64,000 bases of DNA from Lineus longissimus (taxonomy: Eukaryota; Nemertea; Pilidiophora; Heteronemertea; Lineidae): positions 7,874,501-7,938,500 of the forward strand of contig NC_088309.1 of the NCBI RefSeq assembly GCF_910592395.1, written 5' to 3'. A program made the translations under genes and the position numbers. Positions 50,786 through 62,713 of the stretch are shown one piece after another. The notes below the pieces were generated by a model. The model saw nothing but the letters and a program-made list of their open reading frames with translations, had not been told where the DNA came from and did not search any database. Numbering within the stretch: position 1 is the first letter of the stretch; each line of letters starts with the position of its first letter.

Positions 50786-53700
50786 CTGCAGCTATATTTA
50801 ATCCATGGCTTCCATGGCCAAAACCAGTTTTCTCTACAAATGAACCAATTGTCACACGATACAAATTGACCATCTTACTGGTACTGACTTTTTGTTTGTG
50901 AAAGAATACAATAAGCACATTATTTGATTATTACCAGAGTCACAGTAATGCGTTGAAGCAAGGTGAATCGGGATAGGCAAAGCAGTAATGGTGGAGGCAA
51001 AATGTACTAAATCAGCAGTTCATTGTAAAAAGTCTCGGTGCAGTAAAAATGTGAATGGTTTTCAAAACCTACAAAGAAGTCAGGCTCTTCTGCACGGGCT
51101 CAGTCTGAACTGAACTGATACAGGATTAGCATTTTTTTAAATGTCAACTAAAAATAGGGCAGCGAGAAGCCGCGCAACTACATGTATTTTTAGAGCATTC
51201 GTTCTTGAATCGTCTTCTTTATCCCTAATATCACGATATCATACGCCCGAAAAATGAATTATCTTTACCTTTGGCACTGATTGCGTGTCCTTTGAAAGGG
51301 CACTGACATTGAGTGGGTGGAAATGAAATACGCATCACAACCCAATCACATTACAAATCAATTCGATCTACACGGCGTGAGTAAATGCAGCGCATCATGC
51401 AATTTACCACCACCGCGGTGTTACTTTTGTCTGTGCGTTGCCCACATTCGAGTCAATTTCCTCGACAAGTTATTTTTGCATGCAGTGTCAGTGATAGCAC
51501 TGAGCAAGAATGTCTTCTCATTTTCTCTATCACAGTGACATCACTGATGTGGTCACAATATCCAAACATGGGTTTAACCGTCAGTCTCAAGTGATCAAAA
51601 GATTTTCCGTTCAATTGACATTGAGTTTTAACTGAAAATAAGGTGTACATTCTATAGGCTTACTTTATAAGTTAGGTTTATCTTACTTTTCTTACATTGT
51701 ATACATGTAGTTCAAGAGAGTAAGTAGCACAGATAGAATTTGATAAAGGCGTAGCAGTACAAAATCGGCATGTACAGATGAGCTGAAGTTGCATTGTGCA
51801 TAAAGCGCTCAGTTTTGTACATAGATGTACGTGTAAGTTGTTTTTTTCTGCTCCTGGATACGTGTTGCATGTCGGTGTTGATATTCAAAATACATGTATC
51901 AAAGAGCAGATTAATACTTTTCGTGTTCTGACGTTCAATTCAAGTTTTGATTGCAGTGTTGAACTTCAGAACATTGAGGTCAAGTTTTCATAAAAAGAAA
52001 TGTACAATAATTTGAAATTCATATAATGACTTGCCTGTATTACATTGCTACACGTAGATGTTCATGAAGCTGTTTCAATCTCGTTTTGTATTGTAGATTT
52101 TTAAGCGGGTAAAAGTTTTGTCTGCATCCACTACTCAAACCATTGTCATTGTTAAGTGTCGTTTTTTGTTCTTCCCGGGTGTGCTATTTCTTGTGCTACC
52201 CATATTGGCCGACAAAGTGTAGATAGACGAACATTATCGTTCACAATCTTTTTCTAAAACTGCGCTTCGAACGTCTCATGAAATGATGCTCTATCATCCG
52301 TTTTGCCTACTCATGCGACGAAAGCTTTGTTTGGGTGCAGTGCAGCGTAAAATGAATAAGCTTGTGTCGCGTGCGTGAACAAGAAGGGAAATGAATAATG
52401 TGCCAGCCTTTTCAATGATTGGAACAAGCTTACATCGCCATTACGCGCGCTGAGCATGGGATCACTTTATTGTTGATTTCACCAGAAAATGTTCTATGTT
52501 GGCATGTGAAATTTCAAAGTCCAAAGTATCTAAAACCACTCATTATGGCAGAATCTAACATCATATTTCCAAGAACAAGCCATCTGAAGCAAAATATGAC
52601 CAATTTTCCAAATCAGATCTATAGGCTTGTTTATTTATAGGCATTTGTTCATGATCATGAACTGGACTATCACAACTTATGTCGAGGTAACCTTTTTACA
52701 TCTCCCTTAGAAGCCGGGGCAAAAGAGAACGACTTGGCTGTTGGCCAAAAACAGTAGCTGCTGGTCAGCGGGAGGATTTTTTCATCAAAAGATGTTTCAA
52801 TTTACACTGTAGGATAATGTAGCTTTGCTTGTTGTATCAACGCGTCTGGCCCCGATGTCAAGTCGACTCAAATTGAATGAGGTGCAGTTGGTGAAAATGG
52901 GATGAGACATATCAGGCGTACATTCCTCTTTCTTACTCTCATCTATATGTCTAATTAATTGATTAATTATATACCATACATATCCTTAAAGCATGTTCGT
53001 GGTCTATAATGGGTTAGGGAGATCTCGAAATACACCGAGGCAAAACGCCTGAAAGTATAAACCTTGTGTTGTTCGGGGGAAGGTGCATGGTCATTAAAAT
53101 AGAAGCCCCGTTTTCGTTTTCAGTTATGAAAAGTATCAACAAATACATACTGCATCATGCAAAACATTGGTATTTTTTCGTTTTTAAGAGGTATTCTATA
53201 GAAACACTAGACCAGTTATACTATTTGCCTCAGAGTATTTTGAGATGGTCCCTTAAATGCATCTCATTGTGCATATAATGTACATAAAGCGTCATCATTT
53301 TTTATAAAGCAAGCAAGGAGGTGCAATATTGATACTTGTGTGAGTGAATAAAGCGTCCAATAATTTTGTGAAAATCATATCTTTGTTGTCATTTTAAGTA
53401 TTTTTGCAAACCCTCCTGATTGGGCAAGCATGCAATTGGCCTTTTCATAAACTCTCAAGGAAGTCCATTCGTCATCCAGTAGATTCTTCCTTCACCATTG
53501 GGGAAGGAACGAGACCGATCCACAGCGCCAAGAGTGTAGTAACCTTTTCATGCCATCGTTTATGCAAAACGTGAAATCGATCGATGACATTTAAAATGTT
53601 CTTAAAATAGTCAAATATCGACATGTTGATTAATCCTTGACAGACTAACCAGCCTTTTTTCAACTAAAATGTCAACTAACCAGGGCCGTAGCTAGAGGGG

Positions 53701-56700
53701 TAAGGGGAGTTTACTCCCCTCCCCCTTCCTCGCCATGACCCCCAAAAAACTATACAACAGGCCTGCTGAGATTGTGTCTCCTTTATTTTGTTACAATCCA
53801 CATCGAAAAATGCCACTTATACACGAAGTTGACACCGCTTGCTGACCAGAAAAGAATCACCAAGCTCGTATGCGGAAAACTTGTCAAAAACAACCTGTCG
53901 TGCCTGTCAAACATCCAATCTACTGCCTATTTCCTTGTGAAGCGATGATTCTCTCCCAATTATGCCCGAAGGCTAGAAAACCCGGACGCCTTTGCCTTAC
54001 CGGCACGCCCCATCACGTACCATCCATGATGGAATTACACCAAACGCGAACGACTTTTTCAGCGGCGAAATCCGATTTACCTGTAATTAGTCTTGAGATG
54101 CATGGCAATATTTTCAGAACAGTGTCGGCTTGCTTTGGGGGATAAATCATCTCCTATAAGCCAATGTTCCCCAAGAAAATTTAATTTGATCAGGGGATGA
54201 GATTTGTTCCTAACTGTGTTGGGTTTACCCGAGACGTTGTGTCTTTTTCTTCATCGTCTCGTCATTTGAAAAGTGCACTTTATATAAGGCTTGCTTGTTT
54301 TTGAAGCTATTCAAACGTAAATATCTTAAAGTCGTCAACTGGAATGGAGATTAAGGTAAATTGCTTATTATTGTGCCATTTGGGATAGACAAAGTAAGCA
54401 ACATAGGGGGCTTAGACAGAGCGTTATTTCCATAACTCAATCGAGCTAGTGTACTTTCAAACAAAATTATTTCTACTGGTCTAAGTGTTTGAAGAAACAG
54501 TGTTAAGAACAAATTTATTGGTGCATTTATACCGTGTTACGTGTATACATCCTTGTAAAGGGCACCACCAACAATCTATTCAGGTAAGTAGGCTATGTCA
54601 ATGCACAAGGTTCATACTCATGCAAAGTCGTCAGTGTGAGTAAAGAAATCAACAAAGCGGCCAATTAAAGCAAGGTGTGGCAAGATTCAAATCGAAATTT
54701 GAAATTATTATAACTTAGTCAGTGAATCTACATATGTGGTGTCGCTAACTGATGAAATGTTTCCACATGTTAATTTTTTCAAAACCATATACATTTCGGA
54801 GGGGGTGGGGGTTGCATGGACAGTGGAATCAAAAGGATTACACAGTGCAACGATGAGAAATTATTTAAATGAGGATCTGGCGATTACAAGGAAGTGGGCT
54901 TGACTCAGTCATCTCATGCATGAGTGGATAATCAGAAAAATTAGAAACCTTGGTTCTTTCGTCGAATGCCGAATTGATACATGTATTCTTGACAAAAAAC
55001 AGATTAGTTCTTCTTATCATCCTCGGTATGCCCTACGCACGTTGGCCATGATTATACCTTTAAACTCATGAAGACAACAATTTGCCTCTAAATTTAACTT
55101 CTTCCTCCGGAGCTCCTTTGAGGGAAGTTTAATGGCTTTTATGTGCGCGATGAGAGAGCTGAATATGAAAATAAACAACATAAGTTGTGATCATATAAAT
55201 TTTTAGACATCACAGCCGTCTGTAGCCTAGAACATTATGAATAAGCTATTGATCAATAATTGGTATTATTAGTATAATATCGATCATCGTTTTCATACAT
55301 TCGCATTGATCCAATACATAATGAAAAGTATTTTGCGCATTTGAAATATTTATGTCGCGTGATATTTTGTATCCTGTATGTGATGTCCAAAATTAAGGTT
55401 AAAAATGACGTATGAAGTGAACAAGTCTAATATATCTAACAGCAAACTTATTGGTAAATAGAAAATCAATGTTATTTATCTTTTAGCTTGCAGATAAATA
55501 GAAAGTGCAATGAGGTTCTAGAATGTTCAAAGCAAAGGTTTAGAAGCATTATTTGATAAATAAGTTAAACAGGCTGTTAGTATTGATCTATCATTACATG
55601 CATCAGTCTGTGTCATCCAAAATATTGATGGTATCTATTTTTTACCAACTTTTTGTAAGCGCTGTCTAAATCACGTGACACTTTACATGTACAAGCACAT
55701 GACACGAAGTGACTATTTCGTGCACGTTTTAATAATGGTGCTGTTAACGTTTTTACAACAAAAAGACAAAATAGCTCAATTTGTTGATGGAAACGACTTC
55801 TGGAATAGGAGGTGACTGGGCACTGAGCCGACAGCTTGGTATTATCGCCCTTAATAATACCAATGGTCCTTTAACGTGGTTAGCCTCTCGAGTTCTTTAC
55901 TTTTATTGCGGATAACGTTATGTAAGATTTGGGTTTATAGTCGGATATCAACCACACATATATGTTATCATCCGACTTCGCAATTTAACCCCGGTTTATC
56001 CGCGTTGTTTGTGGCTTGGGGCTGACGGGGAGATGCTCTCTCAATTGACAATTGGTTACCAAACTGCCTGTAAGCATTAAAAGCCAGCCTGCATGTGATA
56101 CCACCAACAAGATACAAATGAAGATATGTTGTTCGAATACCGCAGACTGCACATGTATAAAAAGTACTTTTCTGAGAGAAATACGAAGCGGGCGACACGA
56201 GTTGTTTAAAAAAAATTGTAATCTCATTCTGAATTATCAAAACTGTCAAATGCACCGCAGAAGACACCACGGCTCAGTTTCATACTTAAAAGATTAACAT
56301 CAAAGCTTTTGTTGAAACATCACCAGATACGGCACATTATGGTAGGCTACCTTCTACAATTCTATGACTTGTCACCCATTGCTTTATGCCTCAATAACAC
56401 CAGATTTGTTTTTCATTGAAACATACTGATCATATATTCTATGGCGGTGCGATTTATCATCGTTCGCGTTAGCACATTAGAGAACAGTCTTCAAAGATTC
56501 TAGAAACTACATGTAACTACGATTCACCAATTTCAATATCAATTCTTTGATGGCCCGTCAAAAACTCGAGAACGGATTCCATCATGCAATGTAGAATCTA
56601 GGTTGGGCCCATGCATGACAGATACGACCATGACCAATCTATATATGATGATTAATCTCATATTAGATTCCTTGACAAAAACGTTTGGCTGTGTATAATT

Positions 56701-57420
56701 TGTCGTCTTTCAGCAAACACGTGAGGAAAAAGCACTTAATGGAGAGCAGAAATTCTAAACAGCAACTTCTACCTGGAGCTTTTATCTGCTAATGGCACAT
56801 TACTGGAAAGAAGACTGGCGAAAAAAAGGAAAGCAAAACAGCCTTGAGAATCGAAATGACACCTCGAATTAAATGACGAAAGAAATCGAGTATTCATTTA
56901 CGTTTACGTTTACCTGAGGAGATTTCACCATGATGATATCTAAAATCTACGAGGTGCCGGTAAAGAAAAGTAAACTTGTTGAAAGATGGAGTCAAATCAT
57001 GACAGGTTTCAGCGTAATTGTCGCACTGGGTACAATATTCTCGGGTAAGGATCAGTTGGCACTCGATGGTTTGCGTCGAGCAATGAACTGATAAAAAGGT
57101 GATATGCGGCCCTGCGGGTCACACTCAAAACTACGATCAAAACAAGGCTTGAAATATTCTCCATACAAACCCTGTAACCACTGTGGTTTCCTTGATCGAA
57201 GGTGCATTAGTGGCTGAACAGTTTCTCCATCAGTGCATTATGATATTTTAAAAAACAATTCTTTTACTGTAAACTGATAAACGACCGCCTGTTTAGTCTC
57301 TTAGCTTCAATGGAATATTCTCTGATCTGTCAGTCAGAGTATACACAGGCTTATGATTCAGTTAACAAAAAAACATAAAATTCATTTTCACCTGTAGAAT
57401 ATTTTCGTCTCATTAGGCAG
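50786..57420. other. No supported gene
   Basis: The solitary transposon end at 53688 is followed by a Cys-containing frame at 53870-54145 (91 codons) that I cannot assign. The paired - strand frames at 55968-56270 are shadows of each other. A+T-rich stretches dominate 55200-55600. Confidence 0.45.
53688..53735. mobile_element. Fragment of a transposon end (CAGGGCCGTAGCTAG)
   Basis: CAGGGCCGTAGCTAGAGGGG followed by a G-rich/C-rich run and a perfect hairpin GGGGAGT-TT-ACTCCCC (about 53704-53719) is a pattern I have seen at the ends of invertebrate DNA transposons. The matching inverted end is not found in the window, so it is a solitary, probably truncated end. Confidence 0.45.
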
Positions 57421-57561
57421 GTTGAGATCAGTGACTTATCACGGATCCTCACGCGTATTACGGATCGAAATGACTGTACACAAAATTTTAGGCATCTTTC
57501 TACAGAGTTTGATGCGTATTACGCACATGATAAGGATCCGTGATGAGTCGCTGTTCTCAAC
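57421..57561. mobile_element. MITE-like element with 29-bp inverted ends, 141 bp
   Basis: GTTGAGATCAGTGACTTATC and the next nine bases (57421-57449) match the reverse complement of 57533-57561 with three mismatches. The inner sequence has GCGTATTACG twice in direct orientation. Flanks share AGG, but the exact target duplication is uncertain. It is non-coding. Confidence 0.7.
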
Positions 57562-58954
57562 AGGTTCAAAGAGCGTTGGATTTCAATGAAGACTATTAAC
57601 TATTTTATTGAAATCTTCAACGTATTTTTCCCTTCTCTGTACCATCCTAAACCATCTTCTTCTGCATACTGCATGGATCAATCGCTTCTCGGTGTCATTT
57701 TAAAGTCGGTGATCCAGAAATATGAAAGATCGGCTTATTTAAAAAATTAAGACAACTCCGCAAGACGTAGATGTTCATTCCGCCTCGTTCCCAAACGCAT
57801 CTACATTTCTAACGATTATTGTTTGCAATGTCAAACGATACCATCCAAGGTCGATGTCGCTTATATCAAGAGGATATGACATGTTCTTTATATTTCTCTT
57901 GGTTATACTTATGGCGACGGAAAACGGCCTCGGGCAAGTGTGACTTTGTACTTAGTAAGGCTAATGACAATGACATCCGACATTGTACGTTATGTTTTTG
58001 ATGCATTTCATCCCTGAGGGTATTTCTATCTTAAATGCCGACACTGTTTGCGTTCATTCGGAATAGATATAGATATTGCCATAATGCAGTTATACATTAG
58101 GCGTGCAAACTCGCTTAAACTTAGCAGTTATAGTTCATGTATTTGAATTTTTGTACACGATGACATTGTTGAAATTTATATTCAGTTCAAGTTCTTTTTT
58201 TCAAATCTCTGAACAAACTGAGTAGGCTTTTAAATAAAGCGATCAAATCCTCATTTCCCTAAACGAGAGTGCAAGGCAATTTTGATGATGATGATAGTTT
58301 CTTCACCTGCGGCAAAGGCAACGGGTTCCTGCACCTGGCGCACAAACTACGAATAAGTCAAAATTTTCTTAATGCGCGTCATTATGATTGAAATCAAAGA
58401 GCAATATTACATGTGCATGTACATGTATATTCTCGTCATTTTGATGACAATTTCATGGCGCTTGGCGTATTTCTGGATTTCTTTGTCTATATCTGTTGGG
58501 CTCTATTTGATCTTAGGATGTATAGTATGGCCTGTATTATGTGCGCTGATGATAAGCGCTTCGCACAAGAGCAATTTTGGTCGTTGCACGCGACAAATAC
58601 TCCTCTCGTTTGCGGTGATTATCACAGATGTTTACCCGCAGATGAGCAATGTTTTTATCGCTCATCACAGCGAATATTGTCGCATGTCGCAGCGATTGCG
58701 GGGCGCTTCACCACAGCGACGTTTTTTCAGGTGTATAGAGCAGTCTCGAAAGATGAATGCGAATTTTTTGGTAACCCGAACTTCAATTAAAATACCATAA
58801 TGACAGATCAGAGTTTCTGCAAGCTATAATCATTTCTCACGCACTTCAGAAGGTGATGAAGAGGCTCATAACGGGACTTGCTAATGGCCTTCATTAATTA
58901 GAAAACAAACTAATCGAGCATAACTCTCAAGATGAAAGGCAATTTGCCTTGTGA

Positions 58955-59227
58955 AAAAGCTTTTGCAAAACTTATTCGAGAAAAATATCTCTTTTTCATG
59001 AACGGGGCGAAGACCAAATATTTTCGAGCAATTTCAACCAGGAGGCTTGTCCACAGAACGGTCCATCTGCTGCGGGCCATGCCGGCGGGCCAAACCACGG
59101 CCGCTGGCATGACTGGTGGACGGCACTGCATGGTGGAACTTGTAGCCGCACAGGTCGGCCTATCGTCAGCAGCGGGAAGTACGGAGGTGACTACACCCAG
59201 GTTCTCATGAATGGCAATGGATACTAG
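58955..59227 (+). CDS. Low-confidence exon candidate in a G+C-rich patch
   Basis: A stop-to-stop frame of 90 codons without an ATG start runs from after TGA 58952-58954 to TAG 59225-59227. Its C-terminal half contains HGRWHDWWTALHGG and ends YTQVLMNGNGY, rich in Trp, Gly and Tyr, which is unlike noise from this base composition. Acceptor-like TTTCAACCAG and CTTGTCCACAG lie near 59040-59056. The same patch is also open in another + frame (58932-59210) and on the - strand (58910-59257), so the openness may simply reflect high local G+C. I do not recognise a family. Confidence 0.22.
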   Translation, partial: KSFCKTYSRKISLFHERGEDQIFSSNFNQEACPQNGPSAAGHAGGPNHGRWHDWWTALHGGTCSRTGRPIVSSGKYGGDYTQVLMNGNGY

Positions 59228-59348
59228 GATCATTGACTTGACAGTATACGGAGACAAAGACAGAAATATACGTCTCCTTTCATTTCAATTCTAACTGTTG
59301 ACTGAAAGATGCGATTGCATTGAGGATGATCTCGATGTAAATATCACC

Positions 59349-59356
59349 TATAAAAG
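59349..59356 (+). promoter_or_regulatory. TATA-box-like TATAAAAG
   Basis: CACCTATAAAAGGACC matches the TATA consensus with G+C flanks. Nothing recognisable as a gene lies in the following 1 kb. It is noted only as a motif. Confidence 0.2.
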
Positions 59357-61142
59357 GACCGCGAAGTAATATCCTCGTGCGAAGTCATTTCCTCTGCAAT
59401 CGGTTGTGCTCTCAGGAATGATCTTTGTTTTTAACACCGAAAAGCATGTAATTTCCGGAGTAACATCTTGATCTACAATTATATGCATTTACTAGTACCT
59501 GACAATAACATTCCAAAACACTCCCATGATTATTTTTTAGTTACCAATTCATGGAAGCACGAAGGGACATGCTTAACTTCTACAGTGAGGTGATACTTCT
59601 GATAAGACACTCACCCTGACCCTGGTGCCAGTGAATCTCGTGAATAATTTTACTTTTGAATTCAAGCTGCGTTCATGGATACATGTACCCGACATCCATG
59701 CCTACAGAAAGGTGACTGAAATAACTTTGTGTTCTCCAATTCAGTTCTGTAAAATTGATGATCATCGAACTTTAATCACAGGGCATGGTCCATGCGCTCA
59801 CAGTGAATCATAAATTCTACATTTAAATTTATATTTAACTCATGATCAAATACATCAATGTTTGGCCTTAAGTGTCGCAGTCATTGGACGTGTAATATCA
59901 TTCCAATACAAAACGTACTTTTATTTTATTGAATTGATTCTGCAAATGATCACGGAACCTGGATTACAAGATAAATATCAATCATTTATTAATCATTCAT
60001 GAATAATATGCTACATTTGAATTTAACTGAAGTCCAAATGATACCTTTTCACATGAATGAATAACCAGCTCGAAGAGCCAAACCGCATCGACAACCAGCT
60101 GGAAGAGTAAATGAGCAGAGGTTACTGATGCAGCAAACATTGACACATGATTGATTGGTGAAAGTAATACAAAGAGTGTCCTCCCGAGAAAGCAACTTAT
60201 ATTTTGCACCCATTAAATCAACTCTGTTGACCAAGCTAGTGGGCCGCGCGCTACATGTTGTTTATTAGTAGGTAATCATACATTTTATCTCGCCAGTTGG
60301 GACCAAGAATGAATAACATAGACATCGAATCTAGTGACCGCCTGAGAGTGATTCGCTTAAAGATAGCAATCTCATCTGTCCATTATGGCAGCAGATGACC
60401 CGCAAATGGGATGATATTGGATGTAATGCGAGGAATACAGCGTACAAATCAGACCCCTGGTGGTTGGTTAGATCGCTCAATGATCAAATTCGGCCGGATA
60501 AATCCCATCTTTCGACATAATTTTATGGAGGTACTTGAACCTCTCTCAAAACCGACGGATACACATGAACAGCGACTGCCATCTCTGTGAAAGTGCTGAC
60601 AACTGCACCAGTGACAGTGTCTCAAGCCGTTTATTTTCTTCAATATGACCTGGTTGTGACGCCGCCCACAACATTGTCTTCCGTTTGGTTATGACGGTGA
60701 CGGTTCCATTCGTTGACTTCAATATGGCCTGATTGTCACATATTCCATGTTATATAATAATACGTACGCCCATCACTGATTGTGGTGCCATCAAAGGTCC
60801 AGGTATAGGCCTACTGCGTGATTGCTTCATCTTTTTTGCCTGACGACTAAAGACGTGGCCAGAAGCATCACTAAGGACTGAAGACGGAAGACAAGATGTA
60901 AGGGTCGCTGGATGAACTTTTCCGGACTGCCGCACTTGTAAATGCTACGGAAGTTAGAGCATGGTGGCCAATAACGAAGGCAGAAGAAGACACTGTCTTC
61001 AATGTTCAGACTGTGATACCGTCATTGTCCATGTCGACAGTGGTCTTTAAACTATCATGACGGAAGAGCTCGTGTAGACACACACACAGCAACTGCCAAC
61101 TAAACAGCCCCAGTGAACAGTGTCTAAAGGCATGTCTTGGCT

Positions 61143-61257
61143 GATATGAATAAAGTCTAGCAAATGCTTTTACTTCAGTTTTGTACAGAAAGGCCTGGTG
61201 TAAGTGTACATGAAGTTTTAGATAAAAGCATTTGCTAGTCTAGTCTTTATTCATATC
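61143..61257. mobile_element. Hairpin insert inside the compound repeat field
   Basis: The left arm GATATGAATAAAGTCTAGCAAATGCTTTTA (61143-61172; key parts GATATGAATAAAG and AGCAAATGCTTTTA) pairs with 61223-61257, whose arm has five extra bases (AGTCTAGTC). The insert interrupts a repeat unit between GGCATGTCTTGGCT and CACCCAGTGTC. It looks like a small MITE or foldback that landed in the array. A TSD is not clear. Confidence 0.7.
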
Positions 61258-62165
61258 ACCCAGTGTCTTCAATATAGCCTGGTTGTGACATCGACCACAG
61301 AATTGTCCCTTGTCCTCCGTATAGTTATAACGAAGACGGTTCCAATGACATGCCTCTGTTCGTTGACTTCAATATGGCCTGATTGTCCTGCATGATTGTC
61401 CCCATCTTATTAGCCTAACCACTCAAGACGGAAGACTGAAGCTGTGGGGATCGCTGGATGAACTCATCCGGACCGCCGCATTGGTGACTGCTATGAATTG
61501 AAAGTACGTTGATCAATATCGAACGAACGCAGAATAAATTGTCTTCAAATGTCCGGATTGTGATACCGAAAGTGTCTTCGTTCAGTCCCTTATACATGGT
61601 CGGGTTATTACATCGTATATCCCAGCTATGTTCTGGTCAATATCGACAATATGGTCTCGTTGTGACATCGTCCAAGTCGAGTCAACGCCAATATTTTCTT
61701 CAATGCTGGAACGGGGTGACATCACTCATGTCTTTTGCTATTGAGTTGTCTAAAGTATTGCCTGATTTACTATCGGACATCCATATCATGTCTTCGATCC
61801 AAGTCTCCGATCTAGCTTCTCAACATGGACCTCTGGTACGTTTAACGATTGAAACCAATTGGGTTAAGCGCTATCTGGGAACCATATGCGTATGTATAAA
61901 AGGATTGCCCCAACTAATATGATCGCAACGAGGTCACTAAAGACGTTGTCAGAAGGAGCAGAATTGAAGACCACTAGGGCTCGTTGCATGAACTAACCCG
62001 AATGCCGCCACCGGGACCGCCGTATTTGTGACTTCTACGGAATTGAGAGTCAGATGCCCATTATTGAACGCAGAAGACGAAGACATAGTCTATAGATGTC
62101 CGGATTGTGTACCGTTATTGTCCCCGTTTAGTCCCTTATACAACGTTGATCTCTGCCATGATCTG

Positions 62166-62195
62166 CTCCATGTCGACAATACGGTCGACATGGAG
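62166..62195. repeat. Perfect 12-bp stem-loop in the repeat field
   Basis: CTCCATGTCGAC and GTCGACATGGAG are exact reverse complements around AATACG. The related block GTCCATGTCGACAGTGG near 61027 is not palindromic, so the inverted half was added in this unit. Confidence 0.85.
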
Positions 62196-62248
62196 TTGTG
62201 ACATCGTCCTCAGTCCATAGTTGGGACATTGTCCAAGGCATATCCACG

Positions 62249-62713
62249 TCTATATTGCCTTCAATGGCCGAACGGTGGTATCATCGCCCATTTTCTTGGC
62301 TGGTGTCTACAGTATTGCCTGATTTACAGCATCAATGTTAATGTCTTCGATCTATCTTATCAACTTGGACTTCGTGTGACATCGCTCAAGTCATGTCGTC
62401 GTCTATATTGTCTTCAATGGCCGAACGGTGGTGTCATCGCCCATTTCATTTGCTAGTGTCTACAGTTGCCTGATTTACAGCATCAAAGTCAATGTCTTCG
62501 ATCTATCTTATCAACTTGGACTTCGTATGACATCGCTCAAGTCATGTCGTCGTCTATATTGTCTTCAATGCCCGAACGGTGGTGACCATGCCCATGTCAT
62601 TTGCTCTTGAGTCGTCTATAGTTTGCCTGGTTTACAACAACCATGTCATGGCTTCGAGCCATGTCTATGATCTCTTCAACATAGACCGGACTTCTTGTGA
62701 CATCGTTGTATTG
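62249..62713 (+). repeat. 152-bp tandem repeat, three copies
   Basis: Units start at 62249, 62402 and 62553 with TCTATATTG(C/T)CTTCAATG, then CGAACGGTGGT, GCCCAT, TGCCTGATTTACAGCATCAA, GTCTTCGATCTATCTTATCA and CTCAAGTCATGTCGTCG. Copies 1 and 2 are very similar and copy 3 is more diverged. A decayed earlier copy lies at about 61692-61840 (TTTTCTTCAATGCTGGAACG, GTATTGCCTGATTTAC). Frames at 62229-62456 and 62428-62610 are repeat translations. Confidence 0.92.

Larger units (their letters stand above)
57562..60562. other. No supported gene other than the 58955 candidate
   Basis: Two overlapping + frames at 58372-58800 and 58413-58790 (142 and 125 codons) occupy a G+C-richer patch containing GCGA/TCGC repeats and a GATGAGC/GCTCATC hairpin near 58640-58670. 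Neither has a domain. AACCAGCT.GAAGAG occurs twice near 60062 and 60090. Confidence 0.45.
60563..62248 (+). repeat. Compound repeat field, large units of about 515-545 bp, roughly three copies
   Basis: Anchor blocks recur in order. CTTCAATAT.RCCTGGTTGTGAC occurs at about 60638 and 61267. GTTGACTTCAATATGGCCTG occurs at about 60713 and 61363. CGGAAGAC or AAGACGTGG/TTG blocks occur at about 60850, 61430 and 61940. CTGGATGAAC..(T/C)CCGGAC.GCCGCA occurs at about 60909 and 61454, and decayed at 61984. After subtracting the 115-bp insert at 61143-61257, the spacing is about 515-545. Copies are 70-85% alike by eye. The frame at 61509-61922 lies across units and looks like a repeat product. Confidence 0.75.

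Noticed and set aside
58372-58800. 142- and 125-codon overlapping frames
   Set aside because: Hydrophobic start and mixed tail, no family motif, and two frames equally open. The length is within chance for the best frames in 64 kb.
61509-62610. Frames of 137, 75 and 60 codons
   Set aside because: They lie across tandem repeats; the 75- and 60-codon frames share sequence because the DNA is repeated.
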